NCBI GenBank assembly: GCA_902780025.1
Contig: CACZDV010000018.1
Location: 1 to 55,375 of the forward strand
From: an uncultured Prevotellaceae bacterium
Lineage (GTDB): Bacteria; Bacteroidota; Bacteroidia; Bacteroidales; Bacteroidaceae
Direction of reading: 5' to 3'
Length of the DNA: 55,375 bases
Shown here: one piece after another, positions 16,380-22,732 of the stretch
How the letters are laid out: the number at the start of each line of letters is the position of its first letter
Position numbering within the stretch: position 1 is the first letter of the stretch
Translations under genes and position numbers: made by a program
Notes under the pieces: model-generated
What the model was told of the DNA's origin: nothing
The model's database searches: none
The model's input: the letters and a program-made list of their open reading frames with translations, nothing else

Positions 16380-17525
16380 TTAAATCCAAGTCAGTTTTCT
16401 CCAAATACTTTCTAACGGTCCGCGAGGATGATTGCGGAACCAATAGCGGGCGAAGCAGTACTGGATGATGACCATTCCGCATCCGACCATGACGGCGTAG
16501 GTGACGCCTAAAAGGCGATAGCAGGCAAGGCCGTAGCCGCAGAAGATGGCGCAGCCGATGATGGACTGCAACAGATAGTTGGTGAGACTCATGCGACCGA
16601 AGATGCAAAGATGATGGAGCACCCGACGGACGCCCTCGAAGGCATACCAGGCAGAGACCACAGCCGAGACAATCATCATCAGGATGATGAGGTTGTAGAT
16701 GGGCTTAAGCCATGATTCCAGTTCGCCGAAGTCCACAAAACTCAGGGCGGTGACGATGACGGCCGAGGTGATGAGGATGACGTGCCATATCTGCAGATTC
16801 TTGCCTTGCAAGCGTCCTTCAGCCGAGCGACGCCCCTCGTTGTAAAAGAGCCTCTGTCGTCCCAACTGCATGCCGAGAATAAACAGGCAGAGCAGTTGCG
16901 TCAATCGTCCGCTAAAGACATTGAACCTGAAGTTCACCTCAAACCCGTATCGCAGATTGACGAGTGCGTTTTCCCAGAACGTGCCGTGTGCGTGTGTGTT
17001 GCAAATCTTGTCATACAGCTCCCACATGGTGCTGTGGTCGATGGTGGTGCCCGTCAGCAGACAATAAAGTTCCACGGGCTGGATGGCCAGCAGGGCGATG
17101 ATGCACCACACCCACTTCGACGGCAGATAACTGATAGGGATGAGCAGCAGGCCGTAGCAGGCATAGAGCATCAGGATGTCGCCGTCGTAGAAAGTCACGT
17201 TGATGATGCCGAATATGAACAGCAGGCACATGCGCCAGGCAAAGCGGCCAGAGAAGCTCTTGCCCTTCTGCTGCTGGTTGTCGTTCATAATAAAAAAGCT
17301 CAGTCCGAAGAGCATGGCGAAGATGCCGTACATCTTGCCCGACAGTAGCCAGGCCAGCACGTCGGCCACCGTCTGGTCGCAAGCCAGCGTATGGGCTATC
17401 GGCTCCTGCACGAAGATGTTGAAGTGCCATACGGAGTGATACAATATGATGCCGGCCACGGCGATACCTCTCAGGGCATCGGCCACATCGATTCGGGTAT
17501 TAGGTAAATTGCGGGTCTTATACAT
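16380..17525 (-). CDS. DUF418 (YeiB-like) multi-pass membrane protein
   Basis: A 381-residue integral membrane protein with about eight to ten hydrophobic helices. The N-terminal motif RIDVADALRGIAVAGIIL (about 11-28) and the C-terminal DUF418 domain (NYLLQSIIG near 315, then CGYGLACYRLLG) are family marks of this acyltransferase-3-related clan. Function is unproven; a transport or acyl-transfer role is only family inference. The longest frame begins at 17627 but contains the -7 box. ATGs at 17537, 17534 and 17525 remain, and the last has GAGG just upstream. It is first in an operon with the CAT-like gene. Confidence 0.8.
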   Translation of the reverse strand: MYKTRNLPNTRIDVADALRGIAVAGIILYHSVWHFNIFVQEPIAHTLACDQTVADVLAWLLSGKMYGIFAMLFGLSFFIMNDNQQQKGKSFSGRFAWRMCLLFIFGIINVTFYDGDILMLYACYGLLLIPISYLPSKWVWCIIALLAIQPVELYCLLTGTTIDHSTMWELYDKICNTHAHGTFWENALVNLRYGFEVNFRFNVFSGRLTQLLCLFILGMQLGRQRLFYNEGRRSAEGRLQGKNLQIWHVILITSAVIVTALSFVDFGELESWLKPIYNLIILMMIVSAVVSAWYAFEGVRRVLHHLCIFGRMSLTNYLLQSIIGCAIFCGYGLACYRLLGVTYAVMVGCGMVIIQYCFARYWFRNHPRGPLESIWRKLTWI

Positions 17526-17544
17526 AATCCTCATCATCTTATCT

Positions 17545-17598
17545 GTTTGACGCTGCGAAGGTACGAATAATTGCCGAGATAACCAAATTTTTGGGATA
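17545..17598 (-). promoter_or_regulatory. Shared-family promoter, copy C (DUF418-CAT operon)
   Basis: A 54-bp block aligns without gaps to the promoters at 20418-20496 and 22625-22703, at 40 of 54 positions against the former (hand count). Minus-strand -7 box TACCTTCG is at 17556-17563, and the TTTGG -33 region lies within CCAAA at 17583-17587. Conserved parts are the start-site side GTTTGACGCTGC and the upstream AAATTTTTGGGATA. Confidence 0.65.
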
Positions 17599-17670
17599 AA
17601 CAGTGCCGATTTATGACGTATAAGCATTAATTACTGCTCATGCGCTGCTGCTCGGCTTTACCTGCACCTG

Positions 17671-17770
17671 TGCTCTCGCTAAAATGCAGCCTTGACTGCG
17701 TCGAGACTGCTCACGCTCGGCAATGCCTAAAAGCGAGCTTTCGTCATTGCTCTCGCTAATACGCAGCCTT
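17671..17770. repeat. Imperfect 23-bp direct repeat at the 3' end of the CDP-alcohol transferase gene
   Basis: Copies at 17671-17693 and 17748-17770 differ at 2 of 23 positions and are offset by 77 bases. The second copy is coding (end of the transferase), the first lies past its stop. The surrounding AGCTTT and GCTCGG segments are also partly repeated. Confidence 0.6.
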
Positions 17771-18230
17771 CGTGAATGGCGGCAAACGTGGCGATAGCGG
17801 CCACAATAGTGATGGGGATAATTGTAAAGAAGGATATGGGGACTGCAATGAAGAGCAGGAATCCCGTTACTTTGTTCGCTGTGGTGTGAGGGAAACAGCA
17901 ATGCCCGTACAACACGAGTGCCGAAAGCTGATTCACGACTTTGATCACGACGATTACTCCTGCCCACAGCCATAACCATTGCGGTAGGTCGAGTATCGGC
18001 AGAAGCTTCCATGCACAACACGCTACGAAACAGATGTCTGCCATACTATCCAGCAATGCTCCCGTCTTGGTGACGCACTTCAGTTTCCGGGCCAGCCATC
18101 CGTCGGCAATGTCGCTGATGCCACAGAGACCATAAATGAGCCAAAATGCCACACCCGTCACATTACAAAGGAGCAGACCAAAAGAGCCTGCTATCCTAAG
18201 CAGCGTTATGATGTTCGGCAGCTGGGGCAT
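17727..18230 (-). CDS. CDP-alcohol phosphatidyltransferase family protein
   Basis: A 167-residue membrane protein. The family active-site pattern DGxxAR-x8-G-x3-D-x3-D is visible as DIADGWLARKL...GALLDSMAD (about 40-68), with the last Asp as base. Four to five hydrophobic helices follow. It should transfer a phosphatidyl group from CDP-diacylglycerol to an alcohol; the acceptor cannot be told from sequence. It is last in the five-gene operon from 20396 and begins 12 bases after the GNAT gene. The final residues (GCVLARAMTKARF) come from a repeated DNA segment, so the C terminus may have been remodelled. Confidence 0.8.
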   Translation of the reverse strand: MPQLPNIITLLRIAGSFGLLLCNVTGVAFWLIYGLCGISDIADGWLARKLKCVTKTGALLDSMADICFVACCAWKLLPILDLPQWLWLWAGVIVVIKVVNQLSALVLYGHCCFPHTTANKVTGFLLFIAVPISFFTIIPITIVAAIATFAAIHEGCVLARAMTKARF

Positions 18231-18242
18231 CTTATTTTGATT

Positions 18243-18767
18243 TTATCGCAATTCTAATCTCAACACTCTAATAGGTCTGTTTGCACCTTGATACTGGTTC
18301 GCATCGATGCAGGTCTCGCCAGTAGGTACGAAACCGCACTTCTCCATTACTCTACCAGAAGCAGGATTGTCTACAAAGTGGCCGCTAATGAGCGACTTGA
18401 TGTCAGTAGTTTCTCGGATGTGGTCTAACATCAGCTGCAGCGCCTCCGTACAGATGCCCTTATCCCAATAGGGCTTGGCCACCCAATAGCCGATGAGCGG
18501 CTCACCCTCGCGGGCTGGCAAATCACACTCGCACGAAGGACCATAGCCCATAGCGCCTATCGGCTGACCTGTTTCTTCCAACTCGATAGCCCATGTGTGC
18601 AGCGCATCATTAAACACTGTGCGGATAATCTCCAGACTCTCCTCCACACTCTGATGTGGTGCCCATCCGGCACGAGGCCCCACATCAGGATCGGAAGCCC
18701 ACTTATACAGTACTTCCGCATCGCTATCGCGCCAAGGGCGCAATAATATCCTTTCTGTTTTCATCAT
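18243..18767 (-). CDS. GNAT-family N-acetyltransferase (RimJ/RimL-like)
   Basis: A 174-residue acetyltransferase. The N-terminal TERILLRPWRDSDAE is the standard RimJ/RimL opening. The acetyl-CoA pyrophosphate loop is in the YWDKGICTEAL segment (about 108-118), and the VDNPASGRVMEKCGF helix (about 134-148) is typical of the family. The substrate is unknown; relatives acetylate ribosomal protein N termini, antibiotics or small amines. Two adjacent ATGs (18767 and 18764) follow AAGGAG. It lies between the 122-residue gene (11-base gap) and the CDP-alcohol transferase in one operon. Confidence 0.85.
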   Translation of the reverse strand: MMKTERILLRPWRDSDAEVLYKWASDPDVGPRAGWAPHQSVEESLEIIRTVFNDALHTWAIELEETGQPIGAMGYGPSCECDLPAREGEPLIGYWVAKPYWDKGICTEALQLMLDHIRETTDIKSLISGHFVDNPASGRVMEKCGFVPTGETCIDANQYQGANRPIRVLRLELR

Positions 18768-18778
18768 TTTCTCCTTAA

Positions 18779-19147
18779 TTAAATACCTTTATGCTTTGTT
18801 ATTCGGAATGTACAGCGGTCGCTCCCCCTAAGAATTGTATTTTCAATCCGAACATCGAATTGGCTGCCTGGTTCAAGTTGCGACAGAATATATAAAATGC
18901 TCTGTCGTGAGCACTCACATTGCTGCGGATGGTTTCTCAGCCCACATTTAACTTTAGGGCACGTACATTCCAAGTAACTCAGTTCATAAACCTTTCCTGA
19001 CTCAATCACCCTACCCGTATATGACTTGTTGTTGTACCCTTCCGTATAGATTCTGTCAAAATCACCATTATACTTGGCATATATTTGCTTATGTACCTGG
19101 AGAACATAATCCTTTACACATTCGATTGCTTCTTCTCTATAACACAT
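18779..19147 (-). CDS. Cysteine-rich protein of unknown function (V4R/ATC hydrolase-like C terminus)
   Basis: A 122-residue protein I do not recognise with confidence. The central part carries a cysteine cluster (CTCPKVKCG, then CECS, about 60-80). The C-terminal stretch IENTILRGSDRCTFRI (about 102-117) resembles the end of V4R-type and L-2-amino-thiazoline-4-carboxylate hydrolase-like small-molecule-binding domains, where a Cys pair and a final C-x-F-x-I strand recur. It could bind a metal or a small ligand; that is inference only. It starts 22 bases after the cysteine hydrolase gene and is followed by the GNAT gene. Confidence 0.65.
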   Translation of the reverse strand: MCYREEAIECVKDYVLQVHKQIYAKYNGDFDRIYTEGYNNKSYTGRVIESGKVYELSYLECTCPKVKCGLRNHPQQCECSRQSILYILSQLEPGSQFDVRIENTILRGSDRCTFRITKHKGI

Positions 19148-19169
19148 ACGTTTGTTTCATTATGTTCTT

Positions 19170-19664
19170 TCATTGTTTGTAATCGGCAAGTGTCTTGACC
19201 TCACAGCCTTTGCTCTCGTAGTAGGCTAGCATCTCTGGGAGCTTCTTCAGATCATAACTGGTGATGCAGTCGGAGAGAACATGTACTGTGAAGCCTGCCT
19301 TGGCCATGTTGAAACACGTTGACTTCACGCAGGCCGTAGCGTCTGCACCAGCTACGTAGAACTCATTGATGCCATTCGTCGCGATGAAAGCAGAAAATGC
19401 CTCGCTTGTAAGGGCATTACTCTTCGTCTTTACGAAGATGTTATCTGACACGACCTTCATCTCAGGCACCAGTTCTACATTTCTTCCCCCTGCTTTACTG
19501 CCGTCCCCCAGCGGGGGCCTCAAAATATGCTTGATGTAAACCACATGCATCCCCTCGGCCATAGCCCATTCGATGGCGGCATTGATATTGTCGATGATGT
19601 CACGATAGTGCTTAGTGATGTCGTTCTGTATGTCGATAACGACAAGTGCTTTATTGTTCATCAT
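19170..19664 (-). CDS. Isochorismatase-like cysteine hydrolase
   Basis: A 164-residue alpha/beta hydrolase of the nicotinamidase/isochorismatase superfamily. The catalytic Asp is in VVIDIQND (about 8-15) and the Lys in FVKTKSNALTS (about 88-98). The nucleophilic Cys lies in GADATACVKST (about 117-127). The substrate is not predictable. An uncommon segment, RPPLGDGSKAGG at about 50-61, is encoded by a GC-rich stretch containing a CCCCCGCTGGGGG palindrome and may be repeat-derived. Its ATG directly abuts the TAA of the PPOX gene, so the two are very likely co-translated. Confidence 0.82.
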   Translation of the reverse strand: MMNNKALVVIDIQNDITKHYRDIIDNINAAIEWAMAEGMHVVYIKHILRPPLGDGSKAGGRNVELVPEMKVVSDNIFVKTKSNALTSEAFSAFIATNGINEFYVAGADATACVKSTCFNMAKAGFTVHVLSDCITSYDLKKLPEMLAYYESKGCEVKTLADYKQ

Positions 19665-20261
19665 TTACTCAATCACAAAACTGCGAGGATAGAAATCACT
19701 ATAGAAACGACCATCAGAGGCGGTGAACTTCAATACGCAGTAGTTCGGGTCGGTGACGCCACCTGGATAGTACTGCTCGTCGCCGTTGCGCCAGATCATC
19801 TCCTTCGAAGCGGCGTCCGTCAGCACCTCCATCGTGCCACGCAGCATCATACCTTTGAAACCTTTGGCATCGCAGAAATAGATCGAGGCCTTGGGGTTAG
19901 CCTTGTATTGAGCAACACGTATTGAGAATGTGTTGGTGGTAAAGTAGAAGGTTTTGATACCCTCGCGTTTACGTGGCTTCAGCATAGCCTTGGTCCAAGG
20001 AAAACCTTCCTGGTCTACTGACGAGATGTAAGCGATAGGCAGTTTGTCGGCCATCTGTGCAATGAGATCTTTAATGCCAGCCAAAGCGGGATTAGCATTC
20101 ATCGCTTCATCGTTATTCACATCCAGCGTTTGGCGCCAACGCTTAAGCTGGGGAAAGTACGTTTTCATCATGCCGATGTATTCCTCTTTGGTAATAGGTT
20201 TTTCTAACCCTTCATTTACAGCATTTACAAACTGGGCACAATGTTCAATCATCTCTTCCAT
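19665..20261 (-). CDS. Pyridoxamine 5'-phosphate oxidase-family protein, cut off from its zinc ribbon
   Basis: A 198-residue open frame. After a helical linker ending KEEYIGMMKTYFPQLKRW (about 25-42), the flavin-binding split-barrel of PPOX type spans about 65-195 (IAYISSVDQEGFPWTKAM, FYFTTNTFSIR, KASIYFC, LRGTMEVL). Such proteins bind FMN or F420 and reduce varied substrates. In frame upstream, separated by a single TAG at 20292-20294, lies a complete four-cysteine zinc ribbon (20295-20396). The natural protein was thus probably a zinc-ribbon/PPOX fusion of about 243 residues. If translation restarts at the ATG at 20261, the PPOX domain could still be made. Confidence 0.7.
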   Translation of the reverse strand: MEEMIEHCAQFVNAVNEGLEKPITKEEYIGMMKTYFPQLKRWRQTLDVNNDEAMNANPALAGIKDLIAQMADKLPIAYISSVDQEGFPWTKAMLKPRKREGIKTFYFTTNTFSIRVAQYKANPKASIYFCDAKGFKGMMLRGTMEVLTDAASKEMIWRNGDEQYYPGGVTDPNYCVLKFTASDGRFYSDFYPRSFVIE

Positions 20262-20291
20262 CGTACAATCCTGCAGGAACTGGCCGTCCTT

Positions 20292-20396
20292 CTAGCAGTA
20301 CATGCAGTAATCTTCATTCTTACTTCCATCGGCATTCGTGCCGAGGACTTCCTCTGTGAGCGGCATTCCGCAGCTCTGACAAAATTTCTGTTTCAT
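20292..20396 (-). pseudogene. N-terminal zinc-ribbon part of the PPOX gene, ended by an in-frame TAG
   Basis: From the ATG at 20394-20396 the frame reads MKQKFCQSCGMPL, then ADGSKNEDYCMYC, then TAG as codon 35, then KDGQFLQDCTMEEM into the PPOX frame. All four zinc cysteines (6, 9, 31, 34) are present. In zinc-ribbon relatives I know, the residue after the last CxxC is usually Tyr, so a single TAY-to-TAG change explains the stop. Alternatives are a base-call error or readthrough. The ATG lies 33 bases after the -7 box, as expected for the true gene start. Confidence 0.7.
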
Positions 20397-20417
20397 AATA
20401 TCTTTATTGATTTATTC

Positions 20418-20496
20418 GTTTGACGCTGCAAAATTAAATATAGTTGCAGAATGCTCCAAATTTCTGGGATATTCTGCATGAAAATGTGATGAATGG
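20418..20496 (-). promoter_or_regulatory. Shared-family promoter, copy A (zinc-ribbon/PPOX operon)
   Basis: This 79-bp block matches 22625-22703 at 62 positions without gaps (hand count) and 17545-17598 at 40 of 54. Minus-strand -7 box TAATTTTG is at 20429-20436 and TTG at 20457-20459, with a 20-base spacer containing GCAACTATA. It drives the five genes down to 17727. Confidence 0.7.
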
Positions 20497-20637
20497 TAAG
20501 TAATTGAATCCGTGATACGGGATAAAATGAACTGAAGAACGGGTAATACGTTCTTGAAGTACGGAGTTAAGGGGCTGAAGGTTCGTGTAAAGCGTTGTTA
20601 AGGTACGGAATTAAGGTTCTAAAGGTACCCAATAAAG
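20497..20637. repeat. Non-coding spacer with a 23-bp repeat pair
   Basis: I see no gene here. Two 23-bp segments starting GTACGGA(G/A)TTAAGG lie at 20559-20581 and 20603-20625, 44 bases apart and mostly identical. TTAAGG also recurs between them. The stretch lies upstream of the 21-bp array and the HU-like gene. Confidence 0.5.
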
Positions 20638-20721
20638 TTAAAACTGTGACGACGGATGCTAAAACTGCGTCGATGGATAATAAAACTGTGACAATGGATG
20701 TTAAAACATCGACAATGTTTG
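20638..20721 (+). repeat. Four 21-bp tandem repeats ahead of the HU-like gene
   Basis: Units at 20638-20658, 20659-20679, 20680-20700 and 20701-20721 follow the pattern nTAAAACTGyGwCrAyGGATn; the fourth is more diverged. There are no spacers, so this is not a CRISPR. The last unit runs into the -33 TTG of the HU-like gene's promoter, which makes a set of regulator sites plausible. Confidence 0.75.
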
Positions 20722-20749
20722 GTGTTTTTCAGAACAATAGTTATCTTTG
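20719..20749 (+). promoter_or_regulatory. Promoter of the HU-like/HTH gene
   Basis: TTG at 20719-20721 and TATCTTTG at 20742-20749, 20 bases apart. The box covers the TTG codon that begins the longest frame, so translation must begin at the ATG at 20771. Confidence 0.7.
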
Positions 20750-20770
20750 CAATTAAAAACGACGAAAACT

Positions 20771-21406
20771 ATGTATGCAAAGTATATCAAACGGGAGGTT
20801 GCCGATTTAAACGGTACGGGCCGTACACAGGCCTGCTACAAGATGGAATTACAATCCATGAACTTTCAGCAGTTCGTGAATCTGTGCCATCGTGAGGGAA
20901 AAATGGACGAGAGCCAGATCCTTGGCGTGTTGTCGCTGGTGAGTGAGAAACTGGCTTTGTGTATGGCGGAGGGGTTTTCCGTGAAACTGGACGGCATCGG
21001 CACGTTCAACGCTAAACTCGGCGTGAGGAGCGACATGCTGCCAGATGCTTTCGAGGAGGGCGAGTCAAGCCGTAATGCGAAGAGCATAATGGTGAATGGT
21101 GTGTCGTACAGGGCAGACAAGGAGCTGATAAGGAATACCGACCGTAAGTGTACGCTGGTGAGAGGTGGGGAGAGCAGGCTCAAGAAATCGCCATTCACAC
21201 AGGAAGAGCGCATCCAGAAAGCACGAGAGTATATGAAGGCCCACCTGTTTATGAAGGTGCCCGACTATGTGCAATTGACGGGTCTCTCGCGGTCGACGGC
21301 AGCAGAAGAACTCCGCAAACTGGCAAGCGATCCCTCAACAGGTATCACAAGCAGGGGACAAAGGAGTCAGAAGCTTTACATCCTGCGCCCTGAAGCCGTG
21401 AAATAG
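20771..21406 (+). CDS. HU-like DNA-binding protein with C-terminal winged-helix-like domain
   Basis: A 211-residue protein. The first about 125 residues match the Bacteroidetes HU-like (HU-HIG/DNABII) domain: YAKYIKREVADLNGTG, then NFQQFVNLCHREGKMDESQI, and the beta-arm region VKLDGIGTFNAKLGV. About 150-208 forms an extra domain (VPDYVQLTGLSRSTAAEELR...GQRSQKLYILRP) that looks like a helix-turn-helix with a wing. This suggests a site-specific regulator or nucleoid protein. The 21-bp repeats just upstream may be its own sites. The 3' end overlaps that of the convergent CPBP gene by 31 bases. Confidence 0.8.
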   Translation: MYAKYIKREVADLNGTGRTQACYKMELQSMNFQQFVNLCHREGKMDESQILGVLSLVSEKLALCMAEGFSVKLDGIGTFNAKLGVRSDMLPDAFEEGESSRNAKSIMVNGVSYRADKELIRNTDRKCTLVRGGESRLKKSPFTQEERIQKAREYMKAHLFMKVPDYVQLTGLSRSTAAEELRKLASDPSTGITSRGQRSQKLYILRPEAVK

Positions 21407-22179
21407 CGTTGCATCAACAGAACGCCTCCAAAAGCCAGTACTACACTGCCGACGATGACTGGAGTATCGGGCAGGAAGATCACTGGCGTTTTTGCCATCT
21501 GCATGTCGCCAAGTTCCAGCCAACAGTAGATTGCAAGGAGCGTAACCGTCAGATTATGGCCAGCATGGAGAGCAATGCCATACCAGATGTTTCGCGACCA
21601 GATGAACACCAGACCGTATACCATAGCAGCAAAGAATGCACCTGGGAAGTTGCGCACATGAAGTATGCCGAACAATACAGCCATCACCACACAAACAGCG
21701 ACCTGTGCACCTCGCCTACGGAATGGTGAAATGGCCATTTGCCTGAAACACAACTCTTCGAGCACAGGAGCCAGCAACACGGCATGTATACTGGCCATCA
21801 GGTCTTCACGCAGCTCTGATGTGGTGTAGGTCAAAGTTTCCAGCTGCACAGTGTGGAAGAGCGACGTGAGACCATAAACGAGGTACCCCTCTGCGACAAG
21901 CCACAAAGGAGCTATCATCATCAGCCCGATGATGATTGGCCATTTAGGCATTCTCAGCGAGAATTGCCTGGCAGAGGTGAACAATTTCGACTCAACACGG
22001 TTCACGAGAAAAAACGTCAGTATGATGCTGACCAAAGTGAGCAGGCACGATAGCAAATCACCAGTAAAAGACTGGGTATCACCCTCCAACGGTAGTGCCG
22101 TCATGTATATGAGGGCACTACCGTATGCAGCCGCTAGTATCGGCATCAAGGGTTTCAGAATGCTAGCTATTTTTTCCAT
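21376..22179 (-). CDS. CPBP-family intramembrane metalloprotease
   Basis: A 267-residue membrane protein with about eight helices. The CPBP/ABI catalytic motifs are present near the C-terminal half: EELCFR (EExxxR motif, about 163-168), FGILH (FxxxH, about 193-197) and HAGHN (HxxxN, about 227-231). Relatives process membrane proteins or give bacteriocin self-immunity; the substrate here is unknown. The ATG at 22179 lies in the last codons of the broken GNAT/zinc-ribbon gene, so both are on the transcript from the promoter at 22625-22703. The frame is open further upstream, but only as a shadow of that pseudogene. Confidence 0.85.
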   Translation of the reverse strand: MEKIASILKPLMPILAAAYGSALIYMTALPLEGDTQSFTGDLLSCLLTLVSIILTFFLVNRVESKLFTSARQFSLRMPKWPIIIGLMMIAPLWLVAEGYLVYGLTSLFHTVQLETLTYTTSELREDLMASIHAVLLAPVLEELCFRQMAISPFRRRGAQVAVCVVMAVLFGILHVRNFPGAFFAAMVYGLVFIWSRNIWYGIALHAGHNLTVTLLAIYCWLELGDMQMAKTPVIFLPDTPVIVGSVVLAFGGVLLMQRYFTASGRRM

Positions 22180-22604
22180 CGTTTCAGCATTGGGAAGTAC
22201 TGTTGCATCATTTGCTTGTATTCTTCCTTGGTAGTTGCCCCTCTTGGAATGCTTTCTCCTTTGCAGTGAAGGTGGCTTCGTAAGCCTCGAATGCTTCGGG
22301 ATTCTCGTCGGCAACGAAATAACCCTTGGGCGGGCAGTAAGATGCTGATGGGACCGAAAGTCCACGAAGGGAACACATTTCCATCATCAAGCGTAATCTC
22401 TGCCTTGGAAAACATCACATGGCCAATAATCATACCGTCCTCTTCCATCACAAAGTCCAACTCAGGAATGAAGTCGGGATTCGTCCTATATTGATTGAGC
22501 ACGTAATGCTCTGTGCATCCAGGACGATAGACGTTCCAGAATGCCTCACGCGTCAGGTTCTCGACCTCACGATAATCTTTTGTTTCTTCTAAACGGATAA
22601 TCAT
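22167..22604 (-). pseudogene. Broken GNAT acetyltransferase joined to a zinc-ribbon protein tail
   Basis: Residues 1-88 read as the N-terminal half of a GNAT (EVENLTREAFWNVYRPGC; PELDFVMEEDGMIIGHVM; FPSWTFGPISIL). The acetyl-CoA-binding middle is missing. The next bases, in another frame, encode a GNAT C-terminal tail (GYFVADENPEAFEAYEATF). Then, back in the first frame, KEEYKQMMQQYFPMLKRW follows, matching the linker of the zinc-ribbon/PPOX gene at 13 of 18 residues. So the locus holds an internal deletion, a frame change and a graft from another family. The remaining 145-residue frame is unlikely to make a working enzyme. Confidence 0.75.
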
Positions 22605-22624
22605 TTCTTTTCTTAATTATATTT

Positions 22625-22703
22625 GTTTGACGGTGCAAAGTTACGTATAGTTGCGGATAATACAAAATTTCTGGGATATTCTACACAGAATTGTGATGAA
22701 TGT
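22625..22703 (-). promoter_or_regulatory. Shared-family promoter, copy B (GNAT-pseudogene/CPBP operon)
   Basis: Minus-strand -7 box TAACTTTG at 22636-22643; the -33 TTTTG region is at the ACAAAA around 22662-22667. The block matches copy A at 62 of 79 positions and lies immediately beside the start of the divergent LytTR gene. Confidence 0.7.
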
Positions 22704-22716
22704 CACTATTATTTCG

Positions 22717-22724
22717 TACTTTTG
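22717..22724 (+). promoter_or_regulatory. LytTR gene -7 box
   Basis: TACTTTTG at 22717-22724 is only 8 bases before the ATG at 22733. Transcription would begin within a few bases of the start codon, so the mRNA may be leaderless. The nearest TTG upstream gives a 23-base spacer, longer than usual. Confidence 0.5.
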
Positions 22725-22732
22725 CACCCTGT

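Noticed and set aside
17638-18021. Minus-strand frame of 127 codons at the end of the CDP-alcohol transferase
   Set aside because: Overlaps the real gene in another frame; low-complexity translation produced partly by the 23-bp repeat.
19487-19513. Repeat insertion inside the cysteine hydrolase gene
   Set aside because: The palindrome is real but the protein length is about normal, so insertion cannot be shown without orthologues.
20638-20721. Possible CRISPR array
   Set aside because: Units are contiguous with no spacers and there are no cas genes.
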